A DNA stretch of 64,000 nt from an archaeon (GCA_018697095.1 JABHSG010000001.1:62001-126000), one strand, 5' to 3'. Shown: positions 53,127-62,962, numbered from the stretch's first letter. Numbers and translations: made by a program. The notes: generated by a model not told the origin, from the sequence alone.

Positions 53127-54061
53127 TCTTTAACCTCTTTGAGTTTTTTTTTAGAAGGGTAAACCCAAATCTTGTTTGGCACATAAAGTAAAACACTCAA
53201 CATTGTAGCCTTAAGCCAAGAAAAATTTTTCTTCCAAGACAAATCACAACGCACAGATTCAATTTTTTTGCGGCTCACATGATGGTTCCCTGCAAAATTA
53301 TGATTCACAGAAGAGTTCACATCATCTAAATATTTCACTGTGTCAACTTTCAACCCAAAAAATGAATTAATCTGAGCTAAAGCTAAACTTGGATCCATAC
53401 AAAATTGATCATAACTAAGCCTAAGACTTTTACTTTTCATGAATTTCTTACAAAAAAAATCTATTTGCAAATTAATTAAAAGCCATTTGAATATACGAGT
53501 AAATCCAGAATACCCACGTTTTTCATAAGAATGAATCACTGACCTCCCATCACGCACTAAATGAATAACAGACAAATCAATTCCGGGCAAAGTTGACAAA
53601 TAAAATAAACGATTAAATCCTTTACTAGAATCAATTAAAATCTCTACGCCAGGCCTTATTGAACCTTTAACTTTTGACAATAATTCATTATACAAAACAG
53701 AATCTGCATAATTCTTACCTGAAAATAAACTAGCTAAACCCACTCTATTTCTTTTTAACAAACAAGCAAACATAAACTTAAGATATTCTTTAAAACTACT
53801 TTTGAGCGGATATATACCTTCAGTGTCACCTAAAGAAAATTTAGAGAAATATTCCCCCCACAAATCACAAGTACTAATTATCTCAGAGCAGTTACATTGT
53901 TGTAATCCGCTCTGAGAAAAATGTGCCACCTCGCCAAGCGAATACGCATTTTTAGAAGAACCAAGTATTAAATTCAAAAGAGTAGATCCACTATGCCCAG
54001 TACCTACAATGTACAAAACTTTCACTTTAGACTCATTCTGTTCAACTTTCAACTGCTTCAA
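53123..54061 (-). CDS. Sulfotransferase family protein
   Basis: A 312-residue protein. The 5'-phosphosulfate loop is VLYIVGTGHSGSTLLNLILG (residues 15-34). The 3'-phosphate-binding segment is VIHLVRDGRSVIHSYEKRG, with Arg and Ser. A Cys pair (LQQCNCSEIISTC) follows the loop. Such enzymes move sulfate from PAPS to a hydroxyl of a sugar or protein. Between a flippase and a GT4 gene, its likely target is the glycan, giving a sulfated surface sugar. No PAPS synthesis genes are in the window. It overlaps both neighbours. Confidence 0.85.
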   Translation of the reverse strand: MKQLKVEQNESKVKVLYIVGTGHSGSTLLNLILGSSKNAYSLGEVAHFSQSGLQQCNCSEIISTCDLWGEYFSKFSLGDTEGIYPLKSSFKEYLKFMFACLLKRNRVGLASLFSGKNYADSVLYNELLSKVKGSIRPGVEILIDSSKGFNRLFYLSTLPGIDLSVIHLVRDGRSVIHSYEKRGYSGFTRIFKWLLINLQIDFFCKKFMKSKSLRLSYDQFCMDPSLALAQINSFFGLKVDTVKYLDDVNSSVNHNFAGNHHVSRKKIESVRCDLSWKKNFSWLKATMLSVLLYVPNKIWVYPSKKKLKEVKE

Positions 54062-55385
54062 CCTCTTTAGCTTGAATATCGCTAGCTAATAAATTATTTC
54101 TCTTTGAGTGCTCAAAAGCCCACAATATAAGTCCTGATTTCAAAATCAAAACTACTGCGGTTGCAATTGGCGCTCCAATTACTCCAAAAGCCATGATAAA
54201 CCAAATATTAAGTCCAATATTTCCAATAAAAGACAAAGCAAAATCCCAAAGTAAAACTTTGCGCACAAATTTCTTCTCGCACTTTCTTCCTAAAAATAAT
54301 GAACTCAAAAATGAATAAACTACTAGTAATAGCGAAGACACAACTAATGCCAATGTCAAACTAAATGGCGCCTGAAATGCTGATCCAAAAAACAGTGGAA
54401 GTAATATTGGAGTAGCAAACAAAACAACAGCGCAAAAAGGTACCAAGAACAATAACAAACTAAATAGTGATTTTCTGATTTTATAACGCTTAGAAGCCGC
54501 GAGAGGTATCAAAACAAGTGGGAAAATTCCTGAAGAGATCCTAATTACATTAGTAAAAGTCGAAATTGCATTAAATTCTCCCAGAACTACTGACCCTAAG
54601 ATATACTCAATAGAAAGTCTATCAATATGAAACAATAATAAAAAACTCAAATCTTGAAGTAAAAATACAAATGATGAAAAGATCAAAACTGAAAAAATCC
54701 CTTCATTTAGTCCAAAAGATAAACTTGAAAATAAACCTGAATTTGAGCCTAAACCTGAATCCAAACCTTTAGTCTCTTGCTTACGATAAAAGGGAATTGG
54801 ATACAAAAGTAGTAGCAAAAAAGAGATAGGAAGACCTACAAAAAGTAGTATCTTCAGATCATATAACCACCCTAAAACAATAAACAAAAGAAAAAATACT
54901 CGACTAAAAAGTGAAATCACATTCGATTGTACAAATTTATGTGCTGCCCTCAAAGGAGAGATTTTAGATAAAAATAATGTACGAAAAACAACATAGGCCA
55001 CAACAATAATTACAAAATAAGAAATTCGAGGATTCAAATTCAACCATTGTGGGACAAACGCACCTAAAAATCCAAAAACGAGCGAACTAGCAATTAGTAC
55101 AGGAACACTTTGCAGATATAACTTAACTGACTCAGAAAATTTATGGGTACTAATAAATTTGTAAATGCCAAGACTTGCAAAAGTAGATAAGATAATACCA
55201 AGACTAAAAAAATAACTATATTCTCCAAAAACTTCTTTACCAAAAAATCTAGCAATTAGTAAATTAATCAAGAAACCAAGTAAAACAAACACTATTTGTA
55301 AACTATAAACTGCAAAAAGATGTTTTTTAGTTTCCCCAACACCTTGGAGCTTCTCTTTCAAAATTGCAAAAATGGATTTTTTCAT
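54042..55385 (-). CDS. Lipid-linked oligosaccharide flippase (Wzx/MOP superfamily)
   Basis: A 447-residue protein with about 12-14 hydrophobic helices. The start has the family's pattern of a short cytoplasmic helix, YSLQIVFVLLGFLINLLIARFFG and EVFGEYSYFFSLGIIL (residues 27-75). Late helices include FGVIGAPIATAVVLILKSGL, where the GxxGAAxAT element is typical of O-antigen translocases. It would move the completed lipid-linked glycan across the membrane to AglB. The start overlaps the Alg13-like gene by ATGA. Its 3' end overlaps the sulfotransferase start by 20 nt. Confidence 0.88.
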   Translation of the reverse strand: MKKSIFAILKEKLQGVGETKKHLFAVYSLQIVFVLLGFLINLLIARFFGKEVFGEYSYFFSLGIILSTFASLGIYKFISTHKFSESVKLYLQSVPVLIASSLVFGFLGAFVPQWLNLNPRISYFVIIVVAYVVFRTLFLSKISPLRAAHKFVQSNVISLFSRVFFLLFIVLGWLYDLKILLFVGLPISFLLLLLYPIPFYRKQETKGLDSGLGSNSGLFSSLSFGLNEGIFSVLIFSSFVFLLQDLSFLLLFHIDRLSIEYILGSVVLGEFNAISTFTNVIRISSGIFPLVLIPLAASKRYKIRKSLFSLLLFLVPFCAVVLFATPILLPLFFGSAFQAPFSLTLALVVSSLLLVVYSFLSSLFLGRKCEKKFVRKVLLWDFALSFIGNIGLNIWFIMAFGVIGAPIATAVVLILKSGLILWAFEHSKRNNLLASDIQAKEVEAVES

Positions 55386-55915
55386 TTTAAAAACTCGTTA
55401 ACTTTATCAGCCAAATAACATTCAGGTTCTAAATACTTCTTAAATTCAAACTCATTCAATCCACTCAAAATCTTCTCAAACAAAGGAACTTTACTACAAT
55501 ACAAAAAATACTTCCCTTCAGAAAATAACCCTTCTAAAAATTCAACTTGATGATTTACATCAGTGCGATTTCGATTTGGAAGCGCAATCACCTTTTTCCC
55601 AATACGAAGTAATTCAAAAATAGTTCCCGGGCCGCCGTGACTTACAACCAGGTCTGCCCATTTTTCATCTTCTTCTAAGCTATCCTTAAAACGATACCAC
55701 TTGCAATTTTTAGGTTCATATTTCCCATGTCCTATTTGACAAAGTACCTGACCACTGATCACCCCACAAGCAACCAACCGATCAATTTCAGAAATCAAAG
55801 AATCAAATTTACCATTTCCAACAGTCACAAACACTTTCCCTGAAAAAATTGCCTCTCTTATTCCACTAACTTTTTCAGTCCCACTATAAACATTTACCCC
55901 TACCATTATGAAAGT
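55382..55915 (-). CDS. Alg13-like glycosyltransferase subunit
   Basis: A protein of about 177 residues with the GT28 C-terminal fold. VFVTVGNGKFDSLISEIDRL is near the N-terminus, as in Alg13/EpsE, followed by LVVSHGGPGTIFELLRIGKKVIALP, the nucleotide-sugar-binding segment. It is the catalytic half of a split transferase whose membrane half is the Alg14-like protein encoded just upstream. ATG 55915 is preferred because it overlaps the Alg14-like stop by only 10 nt and gives the family length; an upstream GTG/ATG start would overlap by 58 nt. Confidence 0.85.
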   Translation of the reverse strand, partial: TFIMVGVNVYSGTEKVSGIREAIFSGKVFVTVGNGKFDSLISEIDRLVACGVISGQVLCQIGHGKYEPKNCKWYRFKDSLEEDEKWADLVVSHGGPGTIFELLRIGKKVIALPNRNRTDVNHQVEFLEGLFSEGKYFLYCSKVPLFEKILSGLNEFEFKKYLEPECYLADKVNEFLK

Positions 55916-56421
55916 CTCCCCCCATAAACAGATTTTGGATACACTTCCTTCATCTCTTTCCACTGAACTAGAAATAAATCAGTTACTTTGTAAACTAATT
56001 TACCTGTAGCTGAACCACTTTTCACCCTAACCCAACTTTCTAAAAATATTGTTCTGCAGCCAAAAAGCAATTTTGCCATCCAAAAAAGTGGAATGCTAAG
56101 TGCTGGCCCTGAGCTTATTACTACGTCAGCATCAGTTTTCCAAAGAACTTTAAAAGCATCAATTGTAGCTGGAAACATGTTAAAAAACACAACAAATAAG
56201 CTTTTTTGAGTCATAAGTCTTGGGTTTTTCATCCTATAAATCTGCCCAGAAAATTTAATCTTCTTTTCACTAGTTTTGTCATCATGTCCTAAAAGATACG
56301 AATAAGAATAATTTTGCTCACCACTTTTTTCCATAGAATCAACTAATCTAAGAATCTGCGAAGTATGCCCACCCATTCCTAAAACAACTAATATTTGCTT
56401 TATTTTCTTAGCTTCTACCAC
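55906..56421 (-). CDS. Alg14-like membrane subunit of split glycosyltransferase
   Basis: A 171-residue protein matching the N-terminal half of GT28 enzymes: ILVVLGMGGHTSQILRLVD (residues 10-28), IYRMKNPRLMTQKS, ADVVISSGPALSIPLFWMAKLL (about 100-121) and RTIFLESWVRV. It recruits the Alg13-like catalytic half to the membrane to make the first GlcNAc/hexose transfer onto the lipid carrier or a later one. It is the first gene of the operon reading to 51121. The start is GTG 56421, with a TTTATAAAG box about 27 nt upstream. Confidence 0.85.
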   Translation of the reverse strand: MVEAKKIKQILVVLGMGGHTSQILRLVDSMEKSGEQNYSYSYLLGHDDKTSEKKIKFSGQIYRMKNPRLMTQKSLFVVFFNMFPATIDAFKVLWKTDADVVISSGPALSIPLFWMAKLLFGCRTIFLESWVRVKSGSATGKLVYKVTDLFLVQWKEMKEVYPKSVYGGRLS

Positions 56422-56559
56422 ACTAAATATGTCAAAATAGCCTTTATAAACGTTGTGAACAAAGTTCAGTAACTTTGTTTCTTTAAAACTTCAGGAAATC
56501 TTTCGAGTTATCAAAATAACGACTATATCTTTATATACCTCAAAAATCAAAAATAAAAC

Positions 56560-58416
56560 ATGTCAGAAGAGCAGATTCAACCAAAAATTCAAGAGAAAAA
56601 CATTTCCAATATTGAATTAGTAGAAAAAAAAAAGAACTTACAAGAAAAAGAACCAAAGACTACAATCCAACCCGAAGTTGAATCAAAAGAGCAAATTCCA
56701 ATCAAAGAAAATACTTCTGATAAAGAAAAAACTAACCACCGCCATACTAAAGAGATAAAACACCAATCAAAAAAAGAAGATTCATATTCAAAACAAGTAA
56801 CTTTATTATCATTATTAAAAACAACCTATCGCACTATCAAAACAAAAGAATCGCCTCAAAAATTAAAAAAAGATGCAAAATCATTCTTTTTAGATCCATT
56901 CACACTAGGGTTCTTAGTAGTTATTATTTTTGGGATTAATATGCGACTAAGATATTTTAGTCTTGAGACTCTTTGGAACGATGCTGCAGTTTACATGTGG
57001 ATGTCAGAAAAAATACTCTTAACTCCAGCATATTTTTTCACAAAAGAATTCCTTCTTGATGGGTCATTTACAATCCAAATGCTAACTGCATTTTTCAACA
57101 TATTTGGCGCAGAAGTATTCACAGCAGCCAGACTTAGTGCTTTAACTTTTAGCATCTTAGGAATTATCTTTATTTACTTACTTGGTAAAGAGATTCGTGG
57201 AAAAACAGTTGGAATAGTTGCAGCAGCACTTCTAGCATCTAGCCACTTACTTTGGTTTTACAATACAAGAATCCTAGCAGACGCACCATTAGTGACAATG
57301 GTAATAATTGCAGCATATTTTCTAACAAAACTAGAAAAAGCAAAAGAGATAAAATGGGCGATACCAGCTGCTATTTTCCTTCTTTTAACAGTCCTTACAA
57401 AACGTCAAGCTATTATTTTTCCAGTAGGAGTTTTCCTCTTCTACTTAATAAAATACAAAAAAGAGATGTTCACAAATAAAGCTCTTCTGGCTTGTTGGGG
57501 AATCTCCTGGGGACTTCCAGTAATCGGGGCATTAGGACTTTGGGCACTAACTGGACAGAATTATTTGTATGGTTTATTTGTTCAAAAACTTCTACTCCAT
57601 GAAGGAATTGGAGCAGCTACAAATGTACTCCCTCAAATCCCTTTTATCCTTTCAAAATATTTACTTATTGCAGCAATTATTGGAGCAATTTTAGTTGCTT
57701 TTTATAAAATAAAAAACGCACATATCACAATATTCATAATCTCACTTTATGCAATCTGGTTTGAAATAGGAATTGAATTACCTCTTGACAGATACCTTTT
57801 ACCAATAATTCCACTTGCAGCGATTCTAGGAGCAATCACAATTGATGAAATTGCAAAAATTGCAAAAACTGTTTCAAAATCCAAAGTGATCTACCTAATC
57901 GCATTAGTAATTCTAGCTGCATTAATCATTCAACCAATGTACACGCAAGGTGAAAACCTAATCGAATCAAAAAGTTTCACTTATACCGGATACCAAGAAG
58001 CAGGAGCATGGGTTAATGAAAACCTTGGTGAAAATGATATTCTTTACGCTGGATCTCCACGTATGATGAGAGCTTTTACGGCTAGAGAATATAGTCATAC
58101 TTTAGAGCAAGAGGGTAGAGACCCATATACTAATTCTTTAATTCATTTTAGAACAGCTCAATACAAAGAGAACCAAAGTTTCTTTGAACAAGAGCAAGAA
58201 GAATTATCAAAAACTCACGACATTTTCATTGAAATTGATATCTGGGAATATACTCAAGCACCATGGTACTTCCCAATCAGCTATGATAGTATCACTTATT
58301 TTGAAAGTTTAGGCTACGAAGTAGTCCATATTATCAACAAAGACTATCCTCAAAACGATGGTAGCATGGCAGAAACTTCAGTTATCTTTATTATGAAAAA
58401 AGCCCAAACTGAATAA
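56560..58416 (+). CDS. Membrane glycosyltransferase, GT39/PMT-ArnT-like
   Basis: A 618-residue protein. A charged cytoplasmic N-terminus of about 125 residues is rich in Lys, Glu and Gln. Some 11 hydrophobic helices follow, and a C-terminal soluble domain (about 485-618). After the first helix comes MRLRYFSLETLWNDAAVYM, where the Asp of the WND element matches the catalytic acid of the GT-C fold. LAASHLLWFYNTRILADAPL, with Arg and Asp, is the second family element. It would transfer a sugar from a polyprenyl-phosphate donor outside the membrane. It is divergent from the alg14-like operon. The acceptor is unknown. Confidence 0.82.
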   Translation: MSEEQIQPKIQEKNISNIELVEKKKNLQEKEPKTTIQPEVESKEQIPIKENTSDKEKTNHRHTKEIKHQSKKEDSYSKQVTLLSLLKTTYRTIKTKESPQKLKKDAKSFFLDPFTLGFLVVIIFGINMRLRYFSLETLWNDAAVYMWMSEKILLTPAYFFTKEFLLDGSFTIQMLTAFFNIFGAEVFTAARLSALTFSILGIIFIYLLGKEIRGKTVGIVAAALLASSHLLWFYNTRILADAPLVTMVIIAAYFLTKLEKAKEIKWAIPAAIFLLLTVLTKRQAIIFPVGVFLFYLIKYKKEMFTNKALLACWGISWGLPVIGALGLWALTGQNYLYGLFVQKLLLHEGIGAATNVLPQIPFILSKYLLIAAIIGAILVAFYKIKNAHITIFIISLYAIWFEIGIELPLDRYLLPIIPLAAILGAITIDEIAKIAKTVSKSKVIYLIALVILAALIIQPMYTQGENLIESKSFTYTGYQEAGAWVNENLGENDILYAGSPRMMRAFTAREYSHTLEQEGRDPYTNSLIHFRTAQYKENQSFFEQEQEELSKTHDIFIEIDIWEYTQAPWYFPISYDSITYFESLGYEVVHIINKDYPQNDGSMAETSVIFIMKKAQTE

Positions 58417-58449
58417 AGGTTTTTTAAAGCACCTTATTCTAAAAGCAAA

Positions 58450-59814
58450 ATGACACTTCAAATATTCACACCACGTGGTTTCTATTTTGGTAGAGGGAGC
58501 CAAGCAATCACAAGCCAAATTGGCGCAGCCCTTAGTCAAGGAGCATCCCCAAATTTGATTATACCAACTTCTGCTCTTCCTAATTCAGTAGTTTCTGGGC
58601 TAGTAAATTATCTGACAACTGCATACCAAGAAATGCAAACAGCAACAAATCCAAACCCTTTTGATATAATGGGAGATGTAGGTTCTGATCTTAACGGCGT
58701 GAGTAAATCTGGCGCAGCATGGGTTGAAAAAGCAAACGCAGCAATTGATAATGCAAGAAGAATCAATGAAGCTTTAGAACAAAAAAAGTCACCATTAAGA
58801 ATCAAAACTATGGGTATTAAACCTGCTCCTTTAGTTGATTACAGAACTCAAACAACAACTAGGTGGAACAAATACTTAGTTGGACAAGACCCAATGAATA
58901 GCCCGCTAACTAGAAGGGAAGCAATTGCAGGAATTGAAATAGTAAAACAAAGCATCGAAGCAATTGCTAGATATGCACATAGTCATGGCATGACAATTAA
59001 TGTAGAAACAGATCAACCATCTTATTTTGTTTCAAGACCAAATGAATTTCGTCCAACATAAAAACTTACTGCTGATGCAAGAGCATACATCGACATGCAT
59101 AATCTAGATCCTGAAGAAAGACGTGGATCAATGCCGTACTTTCCTTGGCATCTGCAAGGCCTCCCAACAGCATCAACTCCTGAAGCTATGAACTATCTCC
59201 TAAATGAATTAGTAAATCTTGACATTGGAATTGGAGTGAAAATTGATCCAGAACATTGGCAAATGACTGCTAATTTAGGGGTCTCAGACCAAATAGACTT
59301 AACCAAACTAAATGGATCAGACAAAGTTCATGCAGCACTCTTTGGGTATTTAATTGACCAAGGCCAAAGAAACAGATACACTTCTCGCACACTACCTGAA
59401 GCACTTGCTTTAATTCAAGCACCAGTCCCAGGAATCGATTTACCAGGTTTTGTAAATAATCCTATTGCTATCCAAGATGGAAGAGTTACCAGGATTCCAG
59501 AAACTCTACCTCTTATTTTTGACCAAGCTACAATGGCGCAAGTTGAGGCGCATTACAGATCAAATACTGGCCAAAACTTAGACCCTGCAACTCTTGATTT
59601 CGCTTTTGATAACCATGGCACAAGAGAACAAATTGGCCGTGAGGTACTAACAAATGCTAGAGCAACTCTCGAATCAATTGCTCGAAGAAGTGAAACTACT
59701 TGGGCAAACATAGAATTTAAAGGCAGAGCAGGAGATTATGACAGCCCTCATTGGCAACAACTTCTAATAACCAGTATGGCATCACTACGTTGGTTAGAAA
59801 ATTCACTAAGCTAA
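58450..59814 (+). pseudogene. TIM-barrel (sugar isomerase/endonuclease IV-like) gene interrupted by in-frame TAA
   Basis: Two segments, 58450-59061 (203 residues) and 59062-59814, lie in the same frame and are separated only by TAA at 59059-59061. Sense codons continue straight on (KLTADARAYIDMHNL). The first part has FTPRGFYFGRGSQAI, LRIKTMGI and IEAIARYAHSHGMTINVETDQP; the second has FPWHLQGLP and IGIGVKIDPEHWQMTA. These follow the beta-alpha order of xylose-isomerase-like TIM barrels, so the halves belong to one 454-codon gene. The promoter (TTTTTTAAAGC, 27 nt upstream) is intact. One base change would create the stop. Two separate proteins are less likely because the second has no promoter at the usual distance. 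Confidence 0.65.
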
Positions 59815-59839
59815 ATAATTAGAAAAATCTCACACCTAT

Positions 59840-61006
59840 CTATTCTGTTCCAAAGAATTCTCTAGCGCATTTAATTACATACTCTTGTTCTTCATTAGTC
59901 ATTGAATTGTAAATTGGTAAACGCACAAGGCAACTTCCTATCTTTGCAGATACTGGAAATTCATTTGCATCGTAACCAAGCGACTCACCTTTCTTAGACA
60001 TGTGAAGTGGAACAAAATGAAAATATGCACTAACTTCTTTTCCTTTCATAAAACTACTAAAAGACTCCGCGCGACTCTTACCAGGAACTCCTCTCCTGTC
60101 CTCAAAAACCATCGCATACAAATGATAATTAGATCTGTTATATGAAGGGATTTTTGGAAACACAACGCTCCACTCACTAGCAAAAGAATCAAAAGCAGAT
60201 GCATACTTCTCAAAAATACCTTTACGAACTTCAACAACATCTTGAACATGCTCAAGTTGAACGCTAAGTAGCGCAGCTTGCATCTCAGAAGGCAAATACG
60301 AAGATCCTAAATCAACCCAAGAATACTTATCAACTTCTCCACGCAAAAATGAGGAGCGATCAGTTCCTTTCTCCCAAACTATTTCACTACGTGAAACATC
60401 AGAAAATTTATTCACAAAAAGTGCTCCTCCTTCACCACTGATAATATTTTTAGTACCATGAAAACTGATAGTTCCAAAATCCCCAATAGCGCCAAGATGC
60501 TTTAACCCCTCTTTCCCAGTATAATAAGAACCAATTGCTTGAGCTGCATCTTCAATAACGCGAATCCCATGCCGCTGAGCAATTTCCATTACTTTATCCA
60601 TATCACAAGAAACTCCAGCATAATGTACCACAAAAATAGCCTTAGTCTTACTTGTAATCGCAGCCTCAATTTTATCTTCATCAATACACAAAGTATCAAG
60701 TTTCACATCCACAAATTTAGGGATACCACCATGCACCATAAGGGCGCTAGCTGCCGAGGGATAACCAAAACTAGGCATGATTACTTCGTCTCCACTGCCA
60801 ATATTACACAAAATAAAACTCATTTCAAAAGCCATAGAACAACTTGTAGTCATCAAAACTTTAGAAGACCCAACTATCTGCTTCAATTTAGTATGACACA
60901 ATTTAGTAAACTTACCATCTCCATGTGTATGCCCAGATTCAAGCGCAGCAATCACGGCTTCTTTTTCTCCACCAAATAGATGTTCTTTGTTAAATGGAAC
61001 TTTCAT
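59840..61006 (-). CDS. DegT/DnrJ/EryC1-type sugar aminotransferase (WecE-like)
   Basis: A PLP enzyme of about 388 residues that aminates a dTDP-4-keto-6-deoxy sugar. Family segments are GHTHGDGKFTKLC, GSGDEVIMPSFGYPSAASAL, VIEDAAQAIGSYY (Asp-Ala-Ala-Gln) and GTISFHGTKNIISGEGGAL, with the cofactor Lys at about residue 186. The FHGTKNI form and the spacing are those of WecE/RffA, which makes dTDP-4-amino-4,6-dideoxygalactose. The genes for RmlB and a WecD-like acetyltransferase follow upstream on the same strand. ATG 61006 is chosen from the family start (MKVPFNKEHLFG) and a TTTTAATTG box about 27 nt upstream. Confidence 0.92.
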   Translation of the reverse strand: MKVPFNKEHLFGGEKEAVIAALESGHTHGDGKFTKLCHTKLKQIVGSSKVLMTTSCSMAFEMSFILCNIGSGDEVIMPSFGYPSAASALMVHGGIPKFVDVKLDTLCIDEDKIEAAITSKTKAIFVVHYAGVSCDMDKVMEIAQRHGIRVIEDAAQAIGSYYTGKEGLKHLGAIGDFGTISFHGTKNIISGEGGALFVNKFSDVSRSEIVWEKGTDRSSFLRGEVDKYSWVDLGSSYLPSEMQAALLSVQLEHVQDVVEVRKGIFEKYASAFDSFASEWSVVFPKIPSYNRSNYHLYAMVFEDRRGVPGKSRAESFSSFMKGKEVSAYFHFVPLHMSKKGESLGYDANEFPVSAKIGSCLVRLPIYNSMTNEEQEYVIKCAREFFGTE

Positions 61007-61117
61007 AAATATCAAAACAAGAATTTCAATTAAAAGCCTTACGCAACTATAAACATCAAAAGACCAATTAAAGAAGGAAAAAAAGATTCATCTAAAAATA
61101 ATCAAACTACGACCAGA

Positions 61118-62086
61118 TCATTTGTTATACTGGCATTCAGGAAAATTCTCCCACCACCAAGTATTATGTGCATACCAAGCAAGAGTCTGACGTAAACCTT
61201 CATCAAAAGAGATCTCTTGTTCCCAGCCGAGCGCTTTTATTTTAGAATAATCAACACTATAACGTAGATCGTTAAACAATCTATCATCTACTTTCTCGAT
61301 ATAACTTTCATCCTTTCCAAAAAATGCAATTATTTTTTGTGTAATTTCTAAATTACTAAATTCATCACGAGTTCCAATATTATAAGTTTCATGCATAACA
61401 CCTTTATGCATAATAATATCAATTGCACGAGCAGTATCAAGAACATGAATATATGTCCTAACTGGGTTTGGACTATGAAGTGGCACTTTTCTATTCTGAA
61501 TCAAACGAGTTGAAAACCTTGATATTATCTTTTCTGGAAACTGGAAAGGTCCATAGTTATTATTTGGCCGAACAATAATTGCTGGAAATTTATAGGTTTT
61601 AACATACGATTTAACAAGCATTTCAGCAGCTGCCTTAGAGGCTGAATAAGGGTTATTTGGTGCAAGCTTATCTGTTTCTTTAAAACAGCCTTCCATGATG
61701 TCCCCATAAACTTCATCTGTACTAATATGAATAAATTTCTTTACTTTTGCAACCCGCGCAGCCTCAAGTAATGAATGAGTTCCAACAACATTTGTTTTAG
61801 TAAATAACAAAGAATTCCCAATAGAATTATCAACATGACTCTCAGCTGCAAAATGTACAACAACATCAACATGTTTCAAAAACCAAGCCAAAAAATTAAG
61901 ATTTTCAATATCACCACGCACAAATTCATAATTTGGACAATGGGCAACTTCGCGAAGGTTATCTAAGTTCCCTGCATAAGTTAATTTATCAAAGTTGATA
62001 ATATGATAATGAGGATACTTTTTCACCATATGACGAACAAATGCGCTTCCAATAAATCCAGCTCCACCAGTAACTAAAATTTTCAT
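61118..62086 (-). CDS. rmlB: dTDP-glucose 4,6-dehydratase
   Basis: A 322-residue extended SDR enzyme converting dTDP-glucose to dTDP-4-keto-6-deoxyglucose with bound NAD. It has ILVTGGAGFIGSAFVRHM at the start, FDKLTYAGNLDNLREV (a RmlB signature), VHFAAESHVDNS, the catalytic ISTDEVYGDI with Thr-Asp-Glu, and YSASKAAAE for the Tyr-xxx-Lys pair, then VRPNNNYGPFQFPEK. All catalytic residues are present. The product is the substrate of the WecE-like enzyme nearby. RmlA activity might come from the transferase at 32934. Confidence 0.94.
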   Translation of the reverse strand: MKILVTGGAGFIGSAFVRHMVKKYPHYHIINFDKLTYAGNLDNLREVAHCPNYEFVRGDIENLNFLAWFLKHVDVVVHFAAESHVDNSIGNSLLFTKTNVVGTHSLLEAARVAKVKKFIHISTDEVYGDIMEGCFKETDKLAPNNPYSASKAAAEMLVKSYVKTYKFPAIIVRPNNNYGPFQFPEKIISRFSTRLIQNRKVPLHSPNPVRTYIHVLDTARAIDIIMHKGVMHETYNIGTRDEFSNLEITQKIIAFFGKDESYIEKVDDRLFNDLRYSVDYSKIKALGWEQEISFDEGLRQTLAWYAHNTWWWENFPECQYNK

Positions 62087-62167
62087 ATGTTTTTCACAAA
62101 ATAACCCTTTTTAAAAGTCATGGAACAGCAATCAATACTTTAGAAACTATTAATAAAATAAAAATGC

Positions 62168-62944
62168 TTATTTCGACCGGTGCCAGTGGTAAATTTGCGT
62201 ATCTTTTTGCTGCAAAAACCCTAATTTTTCATAAAACCGTACAGCTCCAGTATTTTCAGAACTAACAACTACTTCGCACTCAGCATACTTGCCACTTTTC
62301 TTCAAATCATTAAGTGCATAATTAACAAGCCCTTTGCCAACGCCCCTTCCACGAACCCCAGAATCCACTGCTAAAAGAGACAAATCTACAAAATTTTCCT
62401 CACTCCCCTCACTTCCCTCTCCATTTTTTACTTTAAAAGTTACAAATCCAACAATTTTTCCAAGAGCATTTTTTGCTATGTAAATTGCATCAGCCATTTG
62501 GCCTGAAAAAGAATTATCAATCCATTGATCATAAAGCTCAAGAACTTTTTGTGAATCAATTTTAGAATCTTTTGCAAATCTGCTAACACTACTCAAATCA
62601 CTTGCAATTAACTTGAGTTCTCTCATTTTTTCTTCTAACAAAGAATCAATTTTTGCATAAGAAAAATTTTCCATAACACCTCTTCCTAAAGGAGCATTAA
62701 ATTTATCAAACCTTAAATCAAGAATTCTGTGTGTATCAATATAAGAAAACCCTAATCTTCCTAAAACACTAACATCAAGTTTACCTTTTCCAAGGATATG
62801 CCTATGTAATAAAAAATCGTATTCACCACTATCTCTTTCATAAACAACACTCTCTTCAAAATCTAAAGAAACATCGCCTACAACCCCACCACACTTAAAT
62901 CCAAAAAAATTAGAATCCCATTCTCGAAGTTCAATCAATCCCAT
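62168..62944 (-). CDS. GNAT acetyltransferase (WecD-like)
   Basis: A 258-residue protein. The N-terminus carries LREWDSNFFGFKCGGV (residues 6-21), which closely resembles the WDSEFFG segment of WecD/RffC, the dTDP-4-amino-4,6-dideoxygalactose N-acetyltransferase. The C-terminal half is a GNAT domain with VDLSLLAVDSGVRGRGVGKG (acetyl-CoA pyrophosphate loop RGRGVG) and SSENTGAVRFYEKLGF. Together with RmlB and the WecE-like enzyme it would complete a dTDP-4-acetamido-4,6-dideoxyhexose. It follows the GT2 gene by 18 nt and is probably in one operon. Confidence 0.87.
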   Translation of the reverse strand: MGLIELREWDSNFFGFKCGGVVGDVSLDFEESVVYERDSGEYDFLLHRHILGKGKLDVSVLGRLGFSYIDTHRILDLRFDKFNAPLGRGVMENFSYAKIDSLLEEKMRELKLIASDLSSVSRFAKDSKIDSQKVLELYDQWIDNSFSGQMADAIYIAKNALGKIVGFVTFKVKNGEGSEGSEENFVDLSLLAVDSGVRGRGVGKGLVNYALNDLKKSGKYAECEVVVSSENTGAVRFYEKLGFLQQKDTQIYHWHRSK

Positions 62945-62962
62945 ATTAAAAAACCAATAGTC

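Noticed and set aside
59059-59061. Recoding of the in-frame stop as pyrrolysine or selenocysteine
   Set aside because: The codon is TAA, not TAG or TGA, and no recoding structure or pathway gene is seen.
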